This document shows, piece by piece, positions 1 through 5,724 of a DNA stretch of 7,223 nucleotides (positions are counted from its first letter, which is position 1; every line of letters begins with the position of its first letter). Position numbers and translations under genes: made by a program. The notes under the pieces were generated by a model. That model ran no database searches and was not told the origin of the DNA. It saw only the letters and a program-made list of their open reading frames with translations. The stretch is from NCBI GenBank assembly GCA_027482985.1, contig JAIXVO010000252.1, forward strand, positions 1 through 7,223, given 5' to 3'. Origin of the DNA: Cyanobacteriota bacterium. GTDB taxonomy: Bacteria > Cyanobacteriota > Cyanobacteriia > Leptolyngbyales > Leptolyngbyaceae.

Positions 1-2
1 CC

Positions 3-10
3 AGGAGAGG
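3..10 (+). promoter_or_regulatory. Shine-Dalgarno of the ArsB/NhaD-like permease gene
   Basis: AGGAGAGG lies five to six bases before the ATG at 13. It is a strong ribosome binding site and fixes the start of the first gene. Any promoter lies left of the window. Confidence 0.8.
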
Positions 11-12
11 GT

Positions 13-1353
13 ATGGAACACTGGCAGGCGATAGCCGCAGCAGCGATTTTTGTCGGCGTGATCGGGGTCATCATGACCGAATGGGTGCATCTCATGATCG
101 CTGCCCTGTTGGGGGCGTTGTTGCTGGTGTGTTTGAACATTCTCACCCTGGATGAAGCGATCGCCTATATCGCCAAGAGCCACGCCACCCTGGGTTTATT
201 CTTTGGGGTCATGGTGATGGTGCGGGCGTTTGAACCCACCAAAATCTTTGAGTATTTGGCGACTCAGATGGTGTTACTGGCGAAAGGTAAAGGCAAACGC
301 CTGCTGTTGGGCATTGTCGCCATTACTACGCCAATTTGTGCCGTTCTGCCCAATGCCACGACAGTGATGCTGCTCGCCCCGCTGATTCCCCCCCTAGCGC
401 AAGAAATTCAGGTCGATTTTGTGCCGTTGTTGATTCTCATGGTGTTTATCGCCAACAGTTCCGGCCTGTTGACGATCGTGGGCGATCCTGCCACCTTTAT
501 CGTTGGCAGTGCCATCAACATGAGTTTTGTCGATTACCTACAAAACCTCAGTCTGGGCGGCGCGATCGCGGTAGCGACAGTGGTCGCGACCCTACCCTGG
601 TTGTTCAAAAAAATCTGGCGCACTGAACTCACCAATTTAGACACGCTGCCTCAACCCCAAATTAATCATCCCCGCATGTTGATTGTGGGTGCGGCGATCG
701 TGGCTCTGGTGCTGCTCTTTTTTGTGATTGGCGAAACATTACCCGTCCCCATTTCGCCTGCGACGGTGGCTCTCTTGGGTGCGGCACTCTGCTTACTGCT
801 GGCCCATCACAGCAAAATTGATACCGTCAACAACATTCTGCGGGATGTGGACTGGAGCACCCTGATCTTCTTCATGAGCATTTTCGTGTTAATTGGCGGC
901 CTGCAAAAAACGGGAGTTGTCAGCAGCGCCTCTGGCTTGTTAGCATTCGCGTTGGGACAAAATGTAGCGTTGGGGTCGATCGTCCTCCTGTTCTCAGTCG
1001 GACTGATTTCCAGCGTCATCCCGAATATTCCGCTCGTGGTGGCGATGGTGCCATTGCTCAAGGAATACATCGTCAATGCTGGCTTTGTCGGGCCGGAAAT
1101 TCTTGATCCCAATTTTGCTGGACAACTCCCAGTCGAAGTGCTGCCCTTGTTCTATGCCATGATGTATGGGGCCACGCTGGGCGGCAATGGGACGCTCGTC
1201 GGAGCCTCCTCCAACATCGTCGCGGCGGGCATTGCCGAGCAACATGGAAAACGGATTTCCTTCAAAACCTTTCTCTACTACGGTATTCCCGTCATGCTCT
1301 TGCAACTGGTGATGGCAGCTTTGTATGTTTCTGTGGCCTTTCTGCGGGGTTAA
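13..1353 (+). CDS. ArsB/NhaD/P-protein-type (SLC13-like) ion permease
   Basis: A 446-residue polytopic inner-membrane protein with about ten to twelve hydrophobic segments. It belongs to the ion transporter superfamily that includes ArsB, NhaD, the melanosomal P protein and SLC13 carriers. The two pseudo-symmetric halves are visible: LPNATTVMLLAPL near residue 112 and IPNIPLVVAMVPL near 336 are equivalent hairpins, and GDPATFIVGSA near 158 and GGNGTLVGASSN near 390 are the paired Gly/Asn signatures. The hydrophilic stretch at about 197-220 is the loop between halves. GGNGTLVGAS followed by AGIAEQHG is closest to what I know of the P-protein branch. A good Shine-Dalgarno supports the ATG, and the length is typical and intact. 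No ars genes or regulator are adjacent, so the substrate (anion, arsenite, or Na+/H+ exchange) cannot be assigned. Family confident, substrate unknown. Confidence 0.88.
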   Translation: MEHWQAIAAAAIFVGVIGVIMTEWVHLMIAALLGALLLVCLNILTLDEAIAYIAKSHATLGLFFGVMVMVRAFEPTKIFEYLATQMVLLAKGKGKRLLLGIVAITTPICAVLPNATTVMLLAPLIPPLAQEIQVDFVPLLILMVFIANSSGLLTIVGDPATFIVGSAINMSFVDYLQNLSLGGAIAVATVVATLPWLFKKIWRTELTNLDTLPQPQINHPRMLIVGAAIVALVLLFFVIGETLPVPISPATVALLGAALCLLLAHHSKIDTVNNILRDVDWSTLIFFMSIFVLIGGLQKTGVVSSASGLLAFALGQNVALGSIVLLFSVGLISSVIPNIPLVVAMVPLLKEYIVNAGFVGPEILDPNFAGQLPVEVLPLFYAMMYGATLGGNGTLVGASSNIVAAGIAEQHGKRISFKTFLYYGIPVMLLQLVMAALYVSVAFLRG

Positions 1354-1430
1354 TCAACTCAGGACGAGCGATCGCGACCTGGCAAAAAGGCAAACTTTGG
1401 CATTAACATACCTGACACACTCAAATAGCT

Positions 1431-1529
1431 GCCCTCATCCCCTCACCCCTTTTCCCAGAGCGGGAGCAGGGGAACTCATCCAATCTTTCTCCCCTCGCCC
1501 ATTTTGGGAGAGGGGGCGGGGGTGAGGGC
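1431..1529. repeat. 99-bp palindromic intergenic repeat (CCCTCA...TGAGGG type)
   Basis: The ends are inverted copies: GCCCTCA at 1431-1437 and TGAGGGC at 1523-1529, with C-rich sequence on the left and G-rich on the right. Inside are two smaller hairpins. The right one is strong: CCCCTC, mismatch, CCC (1491-1500), loop ATTTT, GGG, mismatch, GAGGGG (1506-1515). The left one is weaker: TCCC (1453-1456) AGAGC GGGA (1462-1465), flanked by CCCC (1446-1449) and GGGG (1469-1472). Repeats starting CCCTCA/CCCCAGCCCC and centred on TCCCATTTTGGGA are, to my knowledge, dispersed in many cyanobacterial genomes. No target-site duplication is obvious. It could act as a transcript end for the permease mRNA, though no U-tract follows the stem. 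Confidence 0.75.
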
Positions 1530-1684
1530 GGTTTTGGTGCGTGAAGTATATGAGTGCCCAAACTTTTCTCCTTCAAAAGTTCTACGTCTCTCGACAGAGT
1601 AGATGACAAGTGATTTATCTTTACGATTAAACCAGTGATCGGTCTGGCAGTATTAGTGGTTCATCACCACCCGATGCTAATCCC

Positions 1685-1690
1685 AAGGAG
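1685..1690 (+). promoter_or_regulatory. Shine-Dalgarno of the alcohol dehydrogenase gene
   Basis: AAGGAG sits 12 bases before the ATG at 1703. This is longer than the usual 5-9, but no better-placed in-frame start exists and the protein begins exactly where this family normally begins. Confidence 0.55.
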
Positions 1691-1702
1691 CATTCAACAT
1701 TC

Positions 1703-2764
1703 ATGTACAACACAAAAGCGTATGCCGCCGCTAGTGCAACATCGCCTTTAGCCGCTATCGCGATCGCGCGGCGCGACCCGACCGCCCACGATGTCCAGAT
1801 CGACATTCTCTTTTGTGGCATCTGCCACTCCGACGTTCATGCTGTGCGGAACGAGTGGAGTGATTTCATGTCTACGACCTACCCCATTGTGCCCGGTCAT
1901 GAAATTGTGGGTCGGGTGACAGCGGTGGGTGAGGCTGTCACAAAGTACCAATCAGGGGATTTAGTCGGTGTCGGTTGCATGGTGGATGCGGACGGGACTT
2001 GCCCCCAGTGCCAAGCGGGTCTGGAGCAGTTTTGCCGCAGTGTGATCTTTACCTACAACTCTCCAGATCAGCATCAAACGGCTCCCGTCACCTACGGCGG
2101 TTATGCCAATAGTGTCGTTGTCGATGAGCGGTTTGTGCTGCGCGTGCCTTCGAATCTAGAATTGGCTGGTGTGGCTCCGCTCCTCTGTGCGGGGATTACC
2201 ACCTACTCACCCATACGACACCACGGGGTTAAGCCGGGGCAGAAGGTGGGGATTGTGGGTCTGGGTGGGCTAGGCCATATGGGGGTGAAGTTTGCCCATG
2301 CCCTGGGTGCCCATACGGTGGTTTTTACCACCTCACCGCACAAGACCGAAGATGCACTGCGGCTGGGTGCGGATGAAGTGGTAGTGTCCTGCAATGCGAA
2401 CGAGATGCAAAAGCACGCAGGCAGTTTCGATTTCATTCTGGACACGGTTTCGGCCAAGCATGACATCAACGCCTATCTGAATCTACTCCGGCTGGATGGC
2501 AATATCACGCTGGTAGGTGCGCCCGAAAAGCCCATGGAGATTGCTGCTTTTAGTTTGCTCATGGGGCGGCGCAGTCTCTCTGGCTCGTTGATCGGCGGCA
2601 TCCCAGAAACCCAGGAGATGCTGGATTTTTGTGGCGAACATAATATTACTGCTGATGTCGAAGTGATTCCCATCCAAAAGGTCAACGAAGCTTACGATCG
2701 CCTGCTCAAATCAGATGTGAAGTATCGCTTCGTGATTGATCTGGCAACGCTCAAGGCGGCATAG
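1703..2764 (+). CDS. Zinc-dependent NADP-type alcohol/aldehyde dehydrogenase (CAD/YahK class)
   Basis: A complete 353-residue medium-chain dehydrogenase/reductase, cytoplasmic, expected to interconvert alcohols and aldehydes with a nicotinamide cofactor. The N-terminal catalytic domain has the zinc ligands Cys41 and His42 region (GICHSDVH), His66-Glu67 (PGHEIVGRV) and Cys162. The Rossmann domain has GLGGLG at 186-191. After the second strand the sequence TTSPHK (209-214), with a Ser and a Lys, is typical of NADP(H)-preferring cinnamyl-alcohol-dehydrogenase-like enzymes. The structural-zinc loop reads DADGTCPQC then Cys111: three cysteines (100, 103, 111) are kept, but the first ligand position is Asp97. 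Substrate is not predictable; family relatives often reduce a broad range of aldehydes. It is 59-77 bp upstream of the DUF4336 gene and could share a transcript with it. Confidence 0.92.
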   Translation: MYNTKAYAAASATSPLAAIAIARRDPTAHDVQIDILFCGICHSDVHAVRNEWSDFMSTTYPIVPGHEIVGRVTAVGEAVTKYQSGDLVGVGCMVDADGTCPQCQAGLEQFCRSVIFTYNSPDQHQTAPVTYGGYANSVVVDERFVLRVPSNLELAGVAPLLCAGITTYSPIRHHGVKPGQKVGIVGLGGLGHMGVKFAHALGAHTVVFTTSPHKTEDALRLGADEVVVSCNANEMQKHAGSFDFILDTVSAKHDINAYLNLLRLDGNITLVGAPEKPMEIAAFSLLMGRRSLSGSLIGGIPETQEMLDFCGEHNITADVEVIPIQKVNEAYDRLLKSDVKYRFVIDLATLKAA

Positions 2765-2807
2765 CTAGATTTCCAGTTTTTTGTCGATGGCGGGCACCCC
2801 GGTCGAT

Positions 2808-2820
2808 TAATCTGAGATTA
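2808..2820. promoter_or_regulatory. 13-bp perfect palindrome before the DUF4336 gene
   Basis: TAATCT-G-AGATTA is an exact dyad with a one-base centre, in the 59-77 bp gap between the dehydrogenase stop and the DUF4336 start. Its loop is too small for an RNA hairpin at full pairing, so a protein-binding site is the more natural reading. A weak CGGG-CAC-CCCG hairpin (2791-2801) precedes it. No U-tract follows, so no terminator is called. Confidence 0.3.
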
Positions 2821-2841
2821 GGCTTGTTTACTGGATGTCCG

Positions 2842-4038
2842 ATGACTGTTCACGCGCAGCAATGGTTTTGGCGATATTGGTTTTTGGTGCCCATCTACCC
2901 TTACCGCGATCGCCGCACCTTACGGCAAGAAATGGTCAAAGACACCATTTGGATCTTTGATCAGGTGCAGGGCATTCTCTATGTCATGGTGCCCATCCGC
3001 ATGACCGTCGTGAAACTGGCGACGGGTGGGCTGCTCGTTTATGCACCCGTCGCGCCCACCGCCGAATGTTTGCAATTGATGCAGGAATTGGTCGCGGTGC
3101 ATGGGGATGTCCAGTACATCATTTTGCCGTCGAGTTCAGGACTGGAACATAAGGTTTTCGTTGGGCCCTTTGCCCGCTGTTTTCCCACTGCCCAGGTGTT
3201 TGTCGCGCCGGGACAATGGAGTTTCCCCGTCAGTCTCCCCCTCAGTTGGTTAGGCTTTCCCGCCAACCGCACCCAGGTTTTGCCCGAATATGCCTGCAAT
3301 GCGCCCTTCAGTGCCGATTTTGACTACAAAATTCTCGGCCCCCTCGATTTAGGCGCAGGCAAATTCACAGAAGTCGCCTTTTACCATCCCCGATCTCGCT
3401 CCCTCCTGGTCACCGATATCGTCGTCTCGATTCCCGCTGATCCACCTGCGATCGTGCAACTCGACCCCTACGGCTTACTATTCCACGCCAAAGACAATGG
3501 CTTCGATCGCGTAGCAGACACCCCCGAAACACGGCGCAAAGGCTGGCAGCGGATGTCTCTCTTTGCCTTCTTCTTTCGTCCCGCCGCCCTGGAACCCGTG
3601 GATACCTGGCAATCGCTGCGGGAAGCCCGACAAGCCCCCGATCGCTCCCGCCGCGCTTACTTCGGTTGGTTTCCATTTAAATGGAATGAGAGTTGGGAGC
3701 GATCGTTTGCCGCTTTGCGGGGTGACGGTCGGTTATTTGTTGCCCCCATTTTGCAAGCCCTGATTCTCAACCGCGCCCCGCAAGAAACCCTCGACTGGGC
3801 CACCGATGTCGCAGCCTGGGACTTCGATCGCATCCTGCCCTGCCACTTGGATGCCCCCATTCCCACCACCCCGCGCCAATTTCGCCAAGCCTTTACCTTC
3901 CTCGAACCACCTGACCCGGAAGCTGACGCTCCGACTCCAGAGCCTGAGCCGTTACCGGAAGCCGACTTTGCCCTCCTCCGCTCCATCGATCGCGGATTAA
4001 GCCGCAGTGGTCTAGTGCCTGGGGCGAAGAAGATTTAA
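2842..4038 (+). CDS. DUF4336 domain-containing protein
   Basis: A 398-residue protein from the ATG at 2842; an in-frame TTG at 2824 would add six residues. I prefer the ATG because neither start has a clear Shine-Dalgarno and family homology begins only at the aromatic WFWRYWFLVPIYPY segment. Numbering from the TTG, recognisable family blocks are VKDTIWIFDQVQGILYV (38-54), VPIRMTVVKL (56-65), LLVYAPVAPT (70-79), the His-bearing SSSGLEHKVFVGPFA (103-117), APGQWSFP (128-135), VQLDPYGLLFHAKD (211-224), GDGRLFVAPILQ (300-311) and ILPCHLDAP (337-345). DUF4336 is reported as distantly related to metallo-beta-lactamase folds, and the EHK and CHLD histidines fit that, but no full HxHxDH motif is present, so enzyme activity is unproven. 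A Pro/Glu-rich linker (362-380) precedes the final helix. Likely soluble; function unknown. Confidence 0.88.
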   Translation: MTVHAQQWFWRYWFLVPIYPYRDRRTLRQEMVKDTIWIFDQVQGILYVMVPIRMTVVKLATGGLLVYAPVAPTAECLQLMQELVAVHGDVQYIILPSSSGLEHKVFVGPFARCFPTAQVFVAPGQWSFPVSLPLSWLGFPANRTQVLPEYACNAPFSADFDYKILGPLDLGAGKFTEVAFYHPRSRSLLVTDIVVSIPADPPAIVQLDPYGLLFHAKDNGFDRVADTPETRRKGWQRMSLFAFFFRPAALEPVDTWQSLREARQAPDRSRRAYFGWFPFKWNESWERSFAALRGDGRLFVAPILQALILNRAPQETLDWATDVAAWDFDRILPCHLDAPIPTTPRQFRQAFTFLEPPDPEADAPTPEPEPLPEADFALLRSIDRGLSRSGLVPGAKKI

Positions 4039-4053
4039 AGGTGCGATCGCGCA

Positions 4054-4087
4054 TTAAGCTTGTTATCTTTAAGTAACAATTGCTTAA
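4054..4087. promoter_or_regulatory. 34-bp AT-rich dyad upstream of the AbrB-family gene
   Basis: TTAAGC (4054-4059) and TTGTTA (4060-4065) are mirrored by TAACAA (4074-4079) and GCTTAA (4082-4087), with an 8-base centre and a 2-base bulge on the right. It sits between the DUF4336 stop and the ATG at 4112. No U-run follows the right arm, which argues against a classic intrinsic terminator; an operator or a processed mRNA hairpin is possible. The core GTTA-N8-TAAC resembles a CRP/NtcA-type half-site pair but has the wrong width for NtcA (GTA-N8-TAC). Confidence 0.4.
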
Positions 4088-4111
4088 CTATTCGTCTTTG
4101 AGCTTCTACCA

Positions 4112-5305
4112 ATGACCTTGACTGCACCCCGATCGCTTCGGTTGCCTGTTGTTCCGTGGACTCAGATGGGGCTGGTGCTGGCGGAATTGGGGTTGGCAGC
4201 AGTGGTGGGGTTGGGGTTGCTCCTGCTAGGGGCGGATGGGACGGCCTGGATTTTGGGGGGCATTGCGGCAGGGGCGATCGTGTTTGGCCTCAGCCGCTCC
4301 TGGTTGCGGCTTCAGGTCACGCCGAACCGAACGGCTCGCAAGATTGGGCAACTGCTCGTGGGGTTAACGGTCGGGTTCTCGGTGCAACATCGGGATATGG
4401 GGGCGATCGCCAGTTCCGTTCCCATTTTTGTGTTACTGACGGGTTGTTTGCTGCTGGGCAGTCTGGGGGTCGCGGCGATTTATACTCGGTTGCAGAAAAC
4501 GGATTGGTTAACGGCAATGCTGGCGACCACGCCTGGCAATATTGGCGTGATGGCCAGCATTGCGGCAGATTATGGCAGTAATCCGGCGTTGGTTTCCCTG
4601 GTGCAATTGGTGCGGTTTACCTTGGTGACTTCGGCCATCCCGCTGCTGTCGAATGTGTCGCATCCAAACGCTGTCGGTGCCACATTAACCCAGTTATCCC
4701 AACAGCTCTGGACTTCAGATCTGGCCTATTTGGGACGGTTGGGCTTAGTTCTGGGAATTGCTAGTCTGAGTGTCAAAGTGGGTGAACAGCTCAAGCTCCC
4801 GGTGCCTGCCTTGATGTGTCCATTAGTTGTCGGCATTGGCTTTAATACGTTGGTGAATACAGTCCCGTTCTTGCCGCCAGTCGATTTTAATCCACCCATC
4901 CTGTTAAATCTGGTAGGACAAATTCTGTTGGGCACCACGATTGGTGAGTATTGGGGCATGAATCCGCGCCTGGGACGATTCGCGATCGCCCGTGCCACTC
5001 TGCCTGCCGGACTCACCTTACTGGTGGGGTTGGCGGTCGCGGGGATGGCGAAGTTGCTGACCAGTTGGGATTGGCTCACCTGCTTACTGGTGACGGCTCC
5101 CGGCGGTTCACCGGAGATGATCTGGATTGCTCTGACCTTGAATCAAGATGTGGAAATTGTGACGGCGGGGCATTTAATTCGGTTAATTGCAATTAATGCG
5201 TTGTTGCCCTTGCTGGTGACGCTGGCGCATCGGCTCACCGCTCGGCAACTCCAGACTGTCACGGGTGATCAACGGCGTTTATCGCCTGAAGGTGCGCCGC
5301 CTTAA
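4112..5305 (+). CDS. AbrB-family (COG3180, AbrB duplication) membrane protein
   Basis: A 397-residue, very hydrophobic protein with about ten to twelve membrane segments, made of two homologous halves. DWLTAMLATTPGNIGVM at 131-147 aligns with DWLTCLLVTAPGGSPEM at 320-336, each followed by a LVRF or LIRL segment and a hydrophobic helix; IGQLLVGLTVGF (78-89) aligns with VGQILLGTTIGE (268-279). The offset is about 190 residues. This is the architecture of the AbrB/AbrB_dup family, often mis-named ammonia monooxygenase or transition-state regulator; it is unrelated to the cyAbrB DNA-binding proteins. Its role is unproven, with transport of a small solute the usual guess. The ATG lacks a clear Shine-Dalgarno (nearest purines are weak), which is not rare in cyanobacteria. 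It starts 73 bp after the DUF4336 gene, so co-transcription is possible. Confidence 0.85.
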   Translation: MTLTAPRSLRLPVVPWTQMGLVLAELGLAAVVGLGLLLLGADGTAWILGGIAAGAIVFGLSRSWLRLQVTPNRTARKIGQLLVGLTVGFSVQHRDMGAIASSVPIFVLLTGCLLLGSLGVAAIYTRLQKTDWLTAMLATTPGNIGVMASIAADYGSNPALVSLVQLVRFTLVTSAIPLLSNVSHPNAVGATLTQLSQQLWTSDLAYLGRLGLVLGIASLSVKVGEQLKLPVPALMCPLVVGIGFNTLVNTVPFLPPVDFNPPILLNLVGQILLGTTIGEYWGMNPRLGRFAIARATLPAGLTLLVGLAVAGMAKLLTSWDWLTCLLVTAPGGSPEMIWIALTLNQDVEIVTAGHLIRLIAINALLPLLVTLAHRLTARQLQTVTGDQRRLSPEGAPP

Positions 5306-5504
5306 TGCGAGCGGATGGGAGCACAAAAATCATCATTCATAGACTTATCTCAATTGAGTCTAGAGATGAAAGATGGGGTGTTCAATGTTTCTTTATCTAT
5401 TCTGCTTAAGATTCCTCTAATATTTGATACATCAAGTTCATGTTTGATCAATGAAAAGCTGTAAACTGTCTGAGTAAGTTCAATGGACGAATCCGTTGGT
5501 TGCA

Positions 5505-5530
5505 TGATCAGTGGCTAAAGCGACTGATTA
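5505..5530. promoter_or_regulatory. Interrupted dyad TGATCAGT-N10-ACTGATTA
   Basis: Eight-base arms match at seven positions around a 10-base centre, and TTGCAT occurs at 5500-5505 and again at 5533-5538. The dyad is about 195-220 bp before the cmpA-like ATG, a distance compatible with an activator site if the promoter is remote. Function is inferred only from symmetry. Confidence 0.25.
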
Positions 5531-5591
5531 GTTTGCATAGATGGAAATCTTTGCCAATTCAATCGTTCATTTGCTGGACTTCACTCTAGCA

Positions 5592-5609
5592 GCCAGAGCT
5601 AATTCTGGC
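5592..5609. promoter_or_regulatory. Hairpin GCCAGA-GCTAAT-TCTGGC
   Basis: A perfect six-base stem with a six-base loop, 115-133 bp before the cmpA-like ATG. It could be a leader-RNA hairpin or an operator. No U-tract follows, so it is not called a terminator. Confidence 0.25.
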
Positions 5610-5715
5610 AGATTGAATGTTCATGTTTTCATAAGGTTCTGCATTCGTCGAATTCGGTTCAAATTTGGCGATCGCTCATATTGGTTTGATTTCCCTGGTT
5701 CAATCAAAGGGTAAT

Positions 5716-5720
5716 GGAGG
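5716..5720 (+). promoter_or_regulatory. Shine-Dalgarno deciding the cmpA-like start
   Basis: GGAGG lies four bases before the ATG at 5725. It selects this codon over the in-frame TTG at 5665, which would put twenty extra residues ahead of the twin-arginine signal. Confidence 0.75.
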
Positions 5721-5724
5721 TTCT

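Larger units (their letters stand above)
1354..1702. other. 349-bp intergenic spacer between permease and dehydrogenase genes
   Basis: No credible gene is visible. It holds a HIP1 octamer at 1368-1375 just after the permease stop, the 99-bp palindromic repeat at 1431-1529, and an AT-richer stretch from about 1540 that must contain the promoter of the dehydrogenase gene. A weak promoter candidate is TCGACA (1591-1596) with TATCTT (1616-1621), but the 19-bp spacing is long, so it is only a suggestion. The short open frames that cross the repeat on both strands are made of repeat sequence. Confidence 0.7.
5306..5724. other. 419-bp AT-rich intergenic region upstream of the cmpA-like gene
   Basis: No convincing gene is visible. 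This region must hold the promoter of the cmpA-like gene. Visible structure: palindrome CTCAATTGAG (5349-5358); TGATCAGT (5505-5512) mirrored by ACTGATTA (5523-5530) with flanking TTGCAT copies (5500-5505 and 5533-5538); hairpin GCCAGA-GCTAAT-TCTGGC (5592-5609); direct repeat GTTCATGTTT (5436-5445 and 5619-5628); HIP1 at 5668-5675. I searched by eye for the CmpR-type TTA-N7/8-TAA pattern and found no exact copy; the nearest is TTA-N9-TAA at 5406-5420, which does contain a LysR T-N11-A. I saw no NtcA box GTA-N8-TAC. A 51-codon minus-strand open frame (5350-5505) is treated as a finding. Confidence 0.65.

Noticed and set aside
1325..1609. Open frames on both strands crossing the CCCTCA...TGAGGG repeat
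   Set aside because: They are made of the palindromic repeat, lack Shine-Dalgarno sites and family features, and the + strand one overlaps the permease end.
2791..2801. Terminator after the dehydrogenase gene (CGGG-CAC-CCCG)
   Set aside because: Only four base pairs and no following U-run; the T-run at 2777-2782 lies upstream of the stem.
3657..3986. Minus-strand 109-codon frame opposite the DUF4336 gene
   Set aside because: Low-complexity Gly/Ser/Ala run is the complement of the Pro/Glu linker; no independent support.
4062..4077. NtcA box upstream of the AbrB-family gene
   Set aside because: GTTA-N8-TAAC is two bases wider than GTA-N8-TAC and lacks the GTA/TAC cores at the required spacing.
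4156..4581. + strand 141-codon frame within the AbrB-family gene
   Set aside because: Gly-rich out-of-frame translation of a GC-rich membrane protein gene; it starts inside the real gene without a ribosome binding site.
5665..5724. Twenty-residue N-terminal extension of the CmpA-like protein from TTG at 5665
   Set aside because: A good Shine-Dalgarno precedes the ATG at 5725 and the Tat signal is correctly placed from that start.
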